Assembly (NCBI RefSeq): GCF_050896395.1 | Contig: NZ_JBPBBA010000011.1 | Span: 27,700-91,699 of the forward strand | Length of the DNA: 64,000 nt | Direction of reading: 5' to 3' | From: Nioella aestuarii | GTDB lineage: Bacteria; Pseudomonadota; Alphaproteobacteria; Rhodobacterales; Rhodobacteraceae | Part shown: one piece after another, positions 1-7,189 of the stretch | How positions within the stretch are numbered: the first letter of the stretch is position 1 | Layout of the letters: each line of letters opens with the position of its first letter | Notes under the pieces: model-generated | Databases searched by the model: none | Told to the model about the DNA's origin: nothing | What the model saw: only the letters and a program-made list of their open reading frames with translations | Position numbers and translations under genes: made by a program

Positions 1-369
1 GGCTTCGACTGTCACGCCTGTGGCAGGGTCGAGCGTTGCGGGCGCGTCGGAGAACAACGGATCGCCCCACCGGGCCAACGGTGCCCAGGAATAACCTTCG
101 GGCACATGGACGGTGAAATCGGTCTGAGCGGCAATGGGGGTGAAGGCAAAACGGCTTGCACCATGGCCCATGGCCAGAGCAGCGGTGGAATTCATCAGGC
201 CCGCGCCCATGGCAGCAGCGCCAGAGCCGAACGCGACAAGGCCCGACAGGAAGCCGCGGCGCGACAGGGCGGCCTCGACCACGCGGTCAAAATCAGTTTC
301 TTCGGGGCGGGGATCGTGATGTTCATCCCACTCGTCCCAGGACAGGTGGCTGAGATCGGAGTCTTTCAT
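1..369 (-). CDS. phoX: PhoX-family alkaline phosphatase (N-terminal part, gene runs off the window)
   Basis: Reads leftward from an ATG at 369 and leaves the window at base 1, so only about 123 N-terminal residues are seen. After an acidic leader (MKDSDLSHLSWDEWDEHH) comes a twin-arginine signal, SRRGFLSGLVAFGSG, then Ala/Gly-rich sequence, which predicts Tat export to the periplasm. The following residues (SRFAFTPI ... VHVPEGYSW) match the start of the PhoX/DUF839 family of calcium/iron phosphatases that release phosphate from organic esters. PhoX is usually induced by phosphate starvation through PhoB, and a dyad resembling a PHO box lies 50 bases upstream. The catalytic part is outside the window, so activity cannot be judged. 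Confidence 0.85.
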   Translation of the reverse strand, partial: MKDSDLSHLSWDEWDEHHDPRPEETDFDRVVEAALSRRGFLSGLVAFGSGAAAMGAGLMNSTAALAMGHGASRFAFTPIAAQTDFTVHVPEGYSWAPLARWGDPLFSDAPATLDPATGVTVEA

Positions 370-418
370 GGCGGCCTCTTGCGCGATGGTTGCAACTGCC
401 GCGTTGGCTAGCGTGGGC

Positions 419-438
419 CTGTCAAAGCTGTGTGACAG
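419..438 (-). promoter_or_regulatory. Possible PHO box upstream of phoX
   Basis: CTGTCA at 419-424 and TGACAG at 433-438 form a perfect six-base inverted repeat. Read on the minus strand, CTGTCAC is followed four bases later by CTTTGAC, close to the paired CTGTCAT-type half sites of a PhoB box. It lies between the divergent phoX and L,D-transpeptidase genes and could serve either. The second half site is imperfect, so this is a candidate only. Confidence 0.4.
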
Positions 439-574
439 GTTTGAATCGTCTTTGTGAAACTCTCGGGTGTGATTGTTTACAGAAACGTTATCAAACAAAG
501 ACTTGCCCGCCCCGGCGAGGATCGGCCAAACTTCGTAACGATCAGAAAATTGCTAAAGGGGAGGGGTGCTGCCA

Positions 575-1135
575 ATGCTGACCCGCCGACATTTCATTGC
601 CTCAGGGGCCGCTTTGGCTCTGACTCCAACCATTGCCAGGGCGCAAGACGGCTGGCAGTTGTCCACGCGGTATGAACCGCAGATGGTTGACATCAATCCG
701 GGATTCAGACCGGGCACGGTCCATGTCGATATGGGGGCACATTTCCTATATCTGGTACATGAAAATGACACAGCGCTAAGATTTGGCGTCGCCGTGGGCC
801 GCGAGGGGCGGCAAGCCGTTGGCACATTCCGTGTTGGGCGCAAGGCTGAATGGCCAAGCTGGACGCCCACACCGGGCATGATAGCTCGCGAACCGCACCT
901 CTATTCCCAGTTCGCTGGCGGCATGGAAGGCGGACCTGACAACCCGCTCGGGGCGCGGGCGCTGTACCTTTACACGGGTTATGGCGATTCGCTTTTGCGT
1001 ATTCATGGAACACCGCAACCCTGGTCGATTGGCATGTCGGCCTCTTCCGGGTGCATCCGAATGGTCAATGATCATGTGGAGCAGCTTTATGACATGGTCG
1101 ACATCGGTACTCGGGTAACGCTGCACGCGGTCTGA
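575..1135 (+). CDS. L,D-transpeptidase (YkuD domain), exported
   Basis: A 186-residue protein that should form 3-3 peptidoglycan crosslinks or attach lipoprotein to the wall in the periplasm. The N-terminus TRRHFIASGAALAL is a Tat-like signal ending near ARA|QDG. The YkuD catalytic signature is intact: His144 in IHGT and Cys160 in SASSGCIRM, with the conserved Arg after the Cys-Ile. The size fits the compact single-domain members. I chose the ATG at 575 over an in-frame GTG at 566 because the GGGGAGG ribosome site at about 558-565 is correctly spaced for 575 and overlaps the GTG. A strong terminator follows 20 bases after the stop. Confidence 0.87.
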   Translation: MLTRRHFIASGAALALTPTIARAQDGWQLSTRYEPQMVDINPGFRPGTVHVDMGAHFLYLVHENDTALRFGVAVGREGRQAVGTFRVGRKAEWPSWTPTPGMIAREPHLYSQFAGGMEGGPDNPLGARALYLYTGYGDSLLRIHGTPQPWSIGMSASSGCIRMVNDHVEQLYDMVDIGTRVTLHAV

Positions 1136-1153
1136 TCCCTTTCGATCGCAAGA

Positions 1154-1190
1154 AAAAGGCCCCCAGTTTAACTCTGGGGGCCTTTTCTTT
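1154..1190 (+). terminator. Rho-independent terminator, bidirectional
   Basis: GGCCCCCAG (1158-1166), a seven-base loop, then CTGGGGGCC (1174-1182), flanked by AAAA on the left and TTTTCTTTT on the right. It sits between the convergent L,D-transpeptidase and peroxiredoxin genes and can end transcription from both sides. Confidence 0.92.
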
Positions 1191-1207
1191 TGTCTCTGCT
1201 TGGGCGT

Positions 1208-1861
1208 TCAGCCCTTCAGCTTTGCCATGCGCAGATAGGGCAGTTTCTTGTCGATCGAGCCGTATTTGGCGATGGCGTCCTCATCGCTGACCGTCATAGG
1301 CACAACCACGTCAGCGCCCGGCGTCCAGTTCGCCGGGGTCGCGATGGTTTCACGTGCGGCCGTTTGCAGGGCATCAAGCGCACGCAGCACCTCGGCAAAA
1401 TTGCGCCCCACGTTCATCGGATAGGTCATCGACAGTTTCAGCTTTTTGTCGGGACCGATGATGAACACGGTACGTACGGTCTGGCTGTCGGCGGGGGTCG
1501 GGTTGTCGGACAGGTAGTAGTCGGCCTGAAGCATATCGAAAGCTTTGGACAGTTGCAGGTCCTTGTCCGCCACGATCGGGAAGCCCGCTTTGGCGCCGCC
1601 CACGGCCTCGATATCGCCCTTCCACTTCACATGCTCTTCCACGCCATCGACGGAAATCCCCAACACCTTGGTGCCGCGCTTTTCCCATTCATCGGCCAGC
1701 TGCGCGACGGCGCCGAATTCGGTGGTGCAGACGGGCGTGAAGTCCTTGGGGTGGCTGAACAGGATCGCCCAGTTGTCGCCGATCCAATCATGCAGCGCAA
1801 AGCTGCCCTGATCGGTTTCGACGGTCAGGTTGGGGATGGTGTCGTTGATACGAAGTCCCAT
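1208..1861 (-). CDS. 1-Cys peroxiredoxin (Prx6 class)
   Basis: A 217-residue thiol peroxidase that reduces hydrogen peroxide and organic hydroperoxides in the cytoplasm. The peroxidatic site is HPKDFTPVCTTE with Cys45, the only cysteine in the protein, so it is a true 1-Cys enzyme that needs an external thiol for recycling. The C-terminal PANWTPGADVVVP segment is typical of the Prx6 subgroup, which is longer than AhpC. Length matches the family (215-225). The ATG at 1861 follows GGAGACC on the minus strand. It stands alone, convergent to the L,D-transpeptidase gene and divergent from the aldehyde dehydrogenase, with 226 bases of shared upstream DNA in which I recognise no clear operator. Confidence 0.93.
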   Translation of the reverse strand: MGLRINDTIPNLTVETDQGSFALHDWIGDNWAILFSHPKDFTPVCTTEFGAVAQLADEWEKRGTKVLGISVDGVEEHVKWKGDIEAVGGAKAGFPIVADKDLQLSKAFDMLQADYYLSDNPTPADSQTVRTVFIIGPDKKLKLSMTYPMNVGRNFAEVLRALDALQTAARETIATPANWTPGADVVVPMTVSDEDAIAKYGSIDKKLPYLRMAKLKG

Positions 1862-2087
1862 TTCGGTCTCCTGCGGGCTTGGTTTGAATCGTCATTAAAA
1901 AGAATAGGTGTTCTGGGCCCAGGATACACGGGCGCAGCCTAGAATGATTGCATAATAGGGATGGACATTCCGACGCAGCGCGCAAGCCGGAACACCCGTT
2001 CCCGGCACGCCGTCGCGTCACAAACAGAGGGCCTTGTCCTTGGCAGCAGTCAATGACAGGCTCCGCGCCGAACAAGGGAGACAGATC

Positions 2088-3533
2088 ATGCCCAAGAGCA
2101 CAGATTTCTACATCAACGGCCAGTGGGTGGCCCCAAGCCAACCCAATGATTTCGACGTCATCAACCCCTCGACCGAGGAAGTCTGCGCGACAATTTCGCT
2201 TGGTGGGCAGGCTGATGTGGATGCCGCAGTTGCCGCCGCACGCACCGCGTTTGAAAGCTATGCCTATACGTCCAAACAGGAGCGGCTGGACCTGATCCGC
2301 AAGGTGCTGGACGTCTACAAGGCCCGTGGTGAGGATATGGCGCAGGCGATCTCGACCGAGATGGGCGCCCCCATCGACATGTCGCGCAGTTCCCAGGTTA
2401 CGGCGGGCAGCTGGCACATCTCGAACTTCATCAAGGCGCTGGAGGAATTCGAGTTCGAGCGCCCCCTCGGCGATCATGCCCCCAATGACCGTATCATCTA
2501 CGAAGGCGTCGGCGTCGTGGGTATGATCACGCCGTGGAACTGGCCCATGAATCAGGTGACGCTGAAGGTGATCCCGGCGCTGGCAACCGGCTGCACGATG
2601 ATTCTGAAACCTTCCGAGATTGCGCCTTTGTCGTCGTTGGTCTGGGCAGAGATTCTCGATGAGGCGGGCGTGCCTGCCGGTGTCTTCAACATGATCAACG
2701 GCGATGGCGCGGGCGTCGGGTCCGCGATGACAGCCCATCCCGGTATCGACGCGATCAGCTTCACCGGATCGACCCGCGCGGGCATCGCGATTTCCAAAAA
2801 TGCGGCGGATACGTTGAAGCCCGTCCATCTGGAGCTTGGTGGCAAAGGCGCCAACATCATCTTTGCCGATGCGGATGAAAAGGCCGTGAAGCGCGGTGCG
2901 CTCCATTGCTTCAACAACTCCGGCCAGTCCTGCAACGCCCCCACGAGGATGCTGGTCCAGCGCGAGATTTACGATCAGGCCGTGGAAATCGCCGCCGCAA
3001 CGGCAGAGGCGACCAAGGTGGGTCTGGCCAGCGAATCCGGTCGTCACATCGGCCCTGTGGTCAGCCAGATGCAGTTCGACAAGATCCAAGGGCTGATCGC
3101 AAAGGGCATCGAAGAGGGCGCGCGGCTGGTCGCCGGTGGCCTTGGGCGGCCCGAAGGCTTCAACAAGGGCTATTTCGTGCGCCCCACGGTTTTCGCCGAC
3201 GTGAACAACGATATGACCATCGCGCGCGAGGAGATCTTTGGCCCGGTCCTGTCGATTATCCCGTTTGAAGATGAGGCAGAAGCTTTGGCAATCGCCAATG
3301 ACACCGAATACGGGCTCACGAACTACGTCCAGACCCAGGATGGCGCCACGCGCAACCGGCTTGCACGGCGCTTGCGGTCTGGCATGGTCGAGATGAACGG
3401 GCAGTCGCGCGGTGCCGGCAGCCCGTTCGGTGGCATGAAGAAATCCGGTAATGGGCGCGAAGGCGGTGTCTTCGGGCTGGAAGACTTCTGCGAGGTCAAG
3501 GCGGTGTCGGGCTGGTCGTCTGAAGACGCCTGA
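2088..3533 (+). CDS. Aldehyde dehydrogenase family protein, NAD(P)-dependent
   Basis: A 481-residue cytosolic dehydrogenase oxidising an aldehyde to its acid. All family marks are present: PWNWPMNQ (substrate/cofactor region), FTGST turn, the general base Glu249 in LELGGKGAN, the nucleophile Cys282 in NNSGQSCNAP, and EEIFGPVLS near the C-terminus. The substrate cannot be told from sequence; the closest general resemblance is to the broad-range ALDH group. The ATG at 2088 is preceded by AAGGGAG; an in-frame ATG at 2034 would add 18 residues with no resemblance to the family start. No obvious pathway partners flank it. Confidence 0.92.
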   Translation: MPKSTDFYINGQWVAPSQPNDFDVINPSTEEVCATISLGGQADVDAAVAAARTAFESYAYTSKQERLDLIRKVLDVYKARGEDMAQAISTEMGAPIDMSRSSQVTAGSWHISNFIKALEEFEFERPLGDHAPNDRIIYEGVGVVGMITPWNWPMNQVTLKVIPALATGCTMILKPSEIAPLSSLVWAEILDEAGVPAGVFNMINGDGAGVGSAMTAHPGIDAISFTGSTRAGIAISKNAADTLKPVHLELGGKGANIIFADADEKAVKRGALHCFNNSGQSCNAPTRMLVQREIYDQAVEIAAATAEATKVGLASESGRHIGPVVSQMQFDKIQGLIAKGIEEGARLVAGGLGRPEGFNKGYFVRPTVFADVNNDMTIAREEIFGPVLSIIPFEDEAEALAIANDTEYGLTNYVQTQDGATRNRLARRLRSGMVEMNGQSRGAGSPFGGMKKSGNGREGGVFGLEDFCEVKAVSGWSSEDA

Positions 3534-3557
3534 CGCGTAATCGTGGACAAACCTTTG

Positions 3558-3594
3558 CATCCGGGGGTATGACGCCTCCGGATGTTGTCTTTTG
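3558..3594 (+). terminator. Rho-independent terminator after the aldehyde dehydrogenase gene
   Basis: CATCCGG (3558-3564) pairs with CCGGATG (3578-3584) around a 13-base loop and is followed by TTGTCTTTT. It lies 25 bases after the aldehyde dehydrogenase stop. Confidence 0.75.
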
Positions 3595-3606
3595 GGGTCT
3601 CCCGAT

Positions 3607-4638
3607 ATGCCAGAGCTGCCCCTGACTTTCGTGCCGGACACGGTTCTGAAACGCGATGTGTTCTCGGAAACCATCGCGGGGCATCTTGTAGAAGATCCAT
3701 CCTGTAAAGTGGCCCTGCGCAAGCTGGATGGCGTGCCGATCTGGGCGCGGCCTTTGGCGTGGTTTCTGGCGCGCAAGGAAATTCGGGGCCTGCGGGCGGT
3801 GCAGGGGATAGAGGGCACCCCAGAGCTGTTGCGCGTGGACAAGGTCGGCCTGCTGCGCAGTTGGTCAGAGGGCACGCCGCTGCAATTGGCACGCCCCGTG
3901 GATCCGCTGTTTTATCGTGACGCCAAGCGCTTGCTTCGCCAGATGCGGCGTCGGGGAGTGACCCACAACGATATCGCCAAACCCCAGAACTGGCTTCGCA
4001 CGCCACAGGGTCGCGCGGCGGTGATCGACTTTCAGTTGGCCAGCGTGCATCGCCGTCGGGGCGTGATGTTCCGAACGATGGCAAGGGAAGACCTGCGCCA
4101 CCTGCTAAAGCAGAAACGCGCCTTTGCGCCCGATCTTCTGACCGCCACGGAACGCCGGATGCTGGCGCGCAAATCATTTCCGACGCGCATCTGGATGGCC
4201 ACGGCCAAGCCTCTCTACAACACCGTGACAAGACGCCTGATGAATTGGTCGGATGGCGAAGGGACAGAGGACAGGATTGAACGAGATGGGCCCGCGATCC
4301 GTGCGGCGCTGTCCGGCAATGATGCGGTGCGCGATATTGCCCTATGCACCTATGCGCAGCCTGCCCGTGGGGTGGGGATCTATGCCTTTGTCGAAACCGA
4401 TCTTGGTGCCGACACGGTCCGGGCATTGGTGTCCGAGGCTCAGGCAGAACTGGTTCAGCCGGTTAACTGCTTGCCCCGTCGCTCAGACGGCAGCCTGCGC
4501 AGCGATGTATTGCAGCTGATCGCCACGAACCGGTTGGATGATCTGGAAGAACTCCTGCGGCAAGAGCCTGATCTAGAGCCGCTTCTTTGCCCGATTGTCG
4601 CAAACCGGCTGAACCTTACCGACCGGGTGCTGCGGTAG
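3607..4638 (+). CDS. RIO-like protein kinase with acyl-CoA-synthetase-like C-terminal segment
   Basis: A 343-residue protein. The first ~200 residues look like a small atypical (RIO/lipopolysaccharide-kinase-like) kinase: a lysine in VALRKLDG, a catalytic loop THNDIAKPQNW matching HxDxxxxN, and VIDFQLA in place of DFG. The C-terminal ~90 residues (GVGIYAFVET ... CLPRRSDGSLRSDVLQLI) resemble the mobile C-terminal subdomain of adenylate-forming CoA ligases, which normally ends in a PRTxxGKxxR motif. Here the catalytic Lys position reads Ser, so it should not adenylate anything. Target and role are unknown. ATG 3607 is preferred over a TTG at 3592, which lacks a ribosome site. Confidence 0.7.
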   Translation: MPELPLTFVPDTVLKRDVFSETIAGHLVEDPSCKVALRKLDGVPIWARPLAWFLARKEIRGLRAVQGIEGTPELLRVDKVGLLRSWSEGTPLQLARPVDPLFYRDAKRLLRQMRRRGVTHNDIAKPQNWLRTPQGRAAVIDFQLASVHRRRGVMFRTMAREDLRHLLKQKRAFAPDLLTATERRMLARKSFPTRIWMATAKPLYNTVTRRLMNWSDGEGTEDRIERDGPAIRAALSGNDAVRDIALCTYAQPARGVGIYAFVETDLGADTVRALVSEAQAELVQPVNCLPRRSDGSLRSDVLQLIATNRLDDLEELLRQEPDLEPLLCPIVANRLNLTDRVLR

Positions 4639-4651
4639 AAACGGGCGTGGG

Positions 4652-4692
4652 AACGATCTTGAAAGATCGTTGAAAGGATTTTGAAAATCCTT
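4652..4692. terminator. Tandem near-perfect hairpins between convergent genes
   Basis: Two adjacent hairpins: AACGATCTT / AAGATCGTT (4652-4660 and 4663-4671) and AAGGATTTT / AAAATCCTT (4674-4682 and 4684-4692, a single base between the arms). They lie between the convergent kinase-like gene and the RluA-family gene, 14 bases from each stop. The AT-rich arms supply T runs in both directions, so bidirectional termination is the likely role. Confidence 0.7.
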
Positions 4693-4705
4693 CCCGGCGC
4701 GTCGT

Positions 4706-5356
4706 TCAGAACGGGGCTTTGACCGAGAAGGTGACGCCTTTGCCACCATCGGGATGCCTCAGGCGCAGGCTTTCAGCGTGCAGCATCAGCCGAGGAAAAT
4801 CGAGCGCAGGACCTGTGGCGTAGAACGGGTCGCCCAAGATGGGATGCCCAAGCTCTCGCATATGGACGCGCAGCTGATGCGACCGTCCGGTGCGCGGGTA
4901 GAGCCGCACCCGGGTCTCACCATCACCGACGCGCATGACCCGCCATTCGGTCTGTGCCGGTTTGCCGTTTTCATGATCGACCATCTGCAGGGGCCGGTTG
5001 GGCCAGTCCACGATCAGCGGCAGGTCGACCTCTCCGGTCTTTTCCGTCATCTGGCCCCAGACCCGCGCCACGTAGGTTTTCTTGGTCTGCCGTTTCTCAA
5101 ATTGCAGACCCAGGTGCCTCTGCGCATGAGGGGTCAGGCCAAAGATCATTACGCCCGATGTATCCATATCCAGCCGATGCACCAGCAGCGCCTCGGGGAA
5201 GGCCTCCTGCACGCGGGCGATCAGGCAATCGGACAGGTGTTCACCCTTGCCCGGCACGGACAAAAGCCCGCTCGGTTTGTTGACAAGCAGAATCTCGTGA
5301 TCGTGATGCAAGATATCCAGTGGATCCTGCGGGGGGCGGTAGTCGAGCGGTTTCAT
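4706..5356 (-). CDS. RluA-family pseudouridine synthase
   Basis: A 216-residue RNA-modifying enzyme converting a uridine in rRNA or tRNA to pseudouridine. The RluA-family signature HRLDMDTSG carries the catalytic Asp; VNKPSGLLSVPG upstream and YPRTGRSHQLRVHM downstream are the other family blocks. There is no N-terminal S4 domain, so it resembles the short RluA group (23S U746 and tRNA U32) more than RluC/D. The exact target cannot be assigned. Start ATG 5356. It faces the kinase-like gene and shares the hairpin terminator with it. Confidence 0.88.
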   Translation of the reverse strand: MKPLDYRPPQDPLDILHHDHEILLVNKPSGLLSVPGKGEHLSDCLIARVQEAFPEALLVHRLDMDTSGVMIFGLTPHAQRHLGLQFEKRQTKKTYVARVWGQMTEKTGEVDLPLIVDWPNRPLQMVDHENGKPAQTEWRVMRVGDGETRVRLYPRTGRSHQLRVHMRELGHPILGDPFYATGPALDFPRLMLHAESLRLRHPDGGKGVTFSVKAPF

Positions 5357-5394
5357 GGCCCCGGTTTATTGGCTGTGGCGCCGTTCCGAAAGAC

Positions 5395-5667
5395 CTATTC
5401 CAGGCTGCCTGCCCGCAGGGCTATGATCACCGACGGTGTCATGATTCCGATGAGGGACAGGATCCACAGGTATCTGGCCCCGCGATGTGACGGATCCTTC
5501 AGCCAGGCGCCCAAGGCGGACAGGAAGGAAAACGGGCCCGGAAACATCTGCCCTGTATGCCCGGCGGCAATCGCGCGGATCTGGAAGATGGCCCGGAAGG
5601 ACAGCATAGCCCACAGTGCGAAACAAAGCCCCTGTGCGCTCAGAAGAATGAGAATGCTGTTATCCAT
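5395..5667 (-). CDS. Small two-span membrane protein, unknown function
   Basis: A 90-residue protein not assigned to any family. Residues about 4-28 (ILILLSAQGLCFALWAMLSF) and 65-85 (YLWILSLIGIMTPSVIIAL) are hydrophobic and long enough to cross the membrane, with a polar loop carrying RIRAIAAGH and KDPSHRGAR between them. It starts at an ATG preceded by GAGGAAAGAGGGA on the minus strand, a good ribosome site. It lies 38 bases upstream of the RluA-family gene on the same strand and could be its operon partner. Confidence 0.65.
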   Translation of the reverse strand: MDNSILILLSAQGLCFALWAMLSFRAIFQIRAIAAGHTGQMFPGPFSFLSALGAWLKDPSHRGARYLWILSLIGIMTPSVIIALRAGSLE

Positions 5668-5791
5668 GGCGTCCCTCTTTCCTCGAACTTAGTCCAATTG
5701 AACGCGTTTTCCCGACCGCTGTTAAGCCCAAAGTAACCGACACCATGCAGTCTGATCGGGCTGTGGGGGCGTGAACCAACAGGTGAACGTC

Positions 5792-5956
5792 ATGATCAAT
5801 ACCAAGTCGGAAATCCGCGTCCTGAAACTCAAGGAAACCCATCCAGAGGAAATCGACCGCGCCAGCGATGCACAGACCATGTTCCGCATCTGGTCACTGC
5901 TTGGCGGACAGGCGCAGATGCGGGACCGGACAATCGGAAACCGCGTTCTGGGCTGA
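5792..5956 (+). CDS. Small protein of unknown function
   Basis: A possible 54-residue soluble protein (MINTKSEIRVLKLKETHPEE...). The ATG at 5792 has AGGTGA five bases upstream. In-frame GTGs at 5771 and 5783 are alternative starts. The composition is charged and reads like real protein, and a hairpin follows the stop directly, but no family is recognised. It stands alone between a leftward membrane-protein gene and a rightward SDR gene. Confidence 0.4.
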   Translation: MINTKSEIRVLKLKETHPEEIDRASDAQTMFRIWSLLGGQAQMRDRTIGNRVLG

Positions 5957-5966
5957 CCGAACCTCT

Positions 5967-5992
5967 CCTGCCCCGACAGTTTCCGGGGCAGG
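5967..5992 (+). terminator. GC-rich hairpin after the small gene at 5792
   Basis: CCTGCCCCG (5967-5975) pairs with CGGGGCAGG (5984-5992) over an eight-base loop. The following bases are not a T run, so termination would be weak or the hairpin may protect the 3' end. Confidence 0.5.
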
Positions 5993-6082
5993 CATTTGCT
6001 GCGACGATAATGCGTTCCATCTGCGCTGGACCTGCCTACGCGGAAATGAAACCTTTCCTCCGACGCGACACCGGAGGATGAG

Positions 6083-6802
6083 ATGCGCGATTGGGCGGGA
6101 ATGCGATACTGGCTGTTGGGGGCAGATACCCCCCTTGGCGCTGCATTGGCCGAGAAGCTCAGCCGTGCCGGTGTCTCGCTGGTTCTGTCAGGTCGCGATC
6201 AGGGTAGGCTGGAAGACTTGATGGTCACTCTTCCGGGGCGGGCCAGCTACATTCCCCTCGATATCACCCAGGAACAGGGGCTCGAAGACGTTGCCATCGA
6301 GCTGGGAACGATCAACGGCCTTGTCTACGCGCTGGACGAACACTGCCGGGCAAGTTCCGAGCACTGGAACGCAGCGGGAGTCGGCAGAGTGATATCCACC
6401 AATCTGACCGGAATCGCCAATGCGCTTGGCATCGCGCTGCCGATCTTCGCGGGGCGCGGGCACATCGTGTTGCTCGACAGTCTTGCCGGGATCGGCGGGG
6501 CGCCCGGGCAGGCGGGCTACGCGGCCTCTAAGGCAGGTGTGCGCCTGTTGGCGGAATCGTTGGCGGTCGATGCAAAGGGGACAGAGCTGGCCGTGCAATT
6601 GGTGACGCTCGGTGTGCCGGGGGGCTGGATTGATGTTGCGCCGGACACTGCTGCCGCGGGAATTTTTGAACATATGGGCACCCCGCGTTTTCGGCGGACG
6701 GTTCCGTCTGCTGCGGGGGTGTTGGTGCGGCTGCTTCACGCTCTTCCCGGCTGGCTGACCCGGCCCGCCGTTGCATGGCTGACAAAACAAGCGCAGGATT
6801 GA
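6083..6802 (+). CDS. Short-chain dehydrogenase/reductase family protein
   Basis: A 239-residue Rossmann-fold protein. The N-terminal glycine motif is relaxed (LLGADTPLGAALA instead of TGxxxGxG) and the catalytic YxxxK is present as YAASK, with a serine in LLDSLAG upstream. The C-terminus RLLHALPGWLTRPAVAWLT is hydrophobic and may touch the membrane. Substrate unknown. The ATG at 6083 has GGAGG five bases upstream; MRYWLLGAD at 6101 is a possible later start. A DUF3775 gene follows 45 bases on and is probably cotranscribed. Confidence 0.78.
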   Translation: MRDWAGMRYWLLGADTPLGAALAEKLSRAGVSLVLSGRDQGRLEDLMVTLPGRASYIPLDITQEQGLEDVAIELGTINGLVYALDEHCRASSEHWNAAGVGRVISTNLTGIANALGIALPIFAGRGHIVLLDSLAGIGGAPGQAGYAASKAGVRLLAESLAVDAKGTELAVQLVTLGVPGGWIDVAPDTAAAGIFEHMGTPRFRRTVPSAAGVLVRLLHALPGWLTRPAVAWLTKQAQD

Positions 6803-6847
6803 CCCGGGCGCGCGGCCCCAAGACACGGACAAACCGGAGGACCCGAC

Positions 6848-7165
6848 ATGCTGGCCATTTCCACCCACAAGGTCGCACAGATCATCCTGATGGGACACGA
6901 ACTCGACCGAGCGGAAGGAGAGCTGCGTGGGTTTCTTGAAACCCTGAACGAAGATGAGCAGGCCGAGGTTGTCGCTGTCATGTGGATCGGGCGCGGCAGT
7001 TTTGAGGTTGAAGATTTTGCCGAGGCACTGGCGACCGCACGGGCGGAGGCGACGACGCCAACGGCAGATTATCTCATCGGTACACCACATCTTTCGGATC
7101 ACCTGGAAGCAGGGCTGGAGGCGCTAGGTGTCGACCCGTCCGAGGCGGAAGAAGATCTGCTATAA
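6848..7165 (+). CDS. DUF3775 domain protein
   Basis: A 105-residue acidic protein matching the DUF3775 pattern: an N-terminal LAISTHKVAQIILMGHELD block, a central EVVAVMWIGRG motif, and a helical C-terminus with TPHLSDHLEAGLEALG. These small alphaproteobacterial proteins have no established function. It begins at ATG 6848 with GGAGG upstream and is followed by a clear terminator, so it ends the SDR-DUF3775 unit. Confidence 0.8.
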   Translation: MLAISTHKVAQIILMGHELDRAEGELRGFLETLNEDEQAEVVAVMWIGRGSFEVEDFAEALATARAEATTPTADYLIGTPHLSDHLEAGLEALGVDPSEAEEDLL

Positions 7166-7166
7166 A

Positions 7167-7188
7167 AAAGGGGCCCGAAGGCCCCCTG
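7167..7188. terminator. Bidirectional terminator
   Basis: GGGGCC (7170-7175), loop CGAA, GGCCCC (7180-7185), preceded by six A residues that give a U run on the minus strand. It lies between the convergent DUF3775 and saccharopine-reductase genes and should work best for the leftward gene. Confidence 0.8.
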
Positions 7189-7189
7189 C

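Noticed and set aside
1788..3875. Long 695-codon open frame on the minus strand
   Set aside because: It lies antisense to the clear aldehyde dehydrogenase gene; its composition (His-, Arg- and Gly-rich, no family motif) is what high-GC antisense frames give.
5366..5626. Alternative frame overlapping the small membrane protein at 5395
   Set aside because: The 5395-5667 frame has a proper ribosome site and hydrophobic spans; the other is Arg/Pro-rich.
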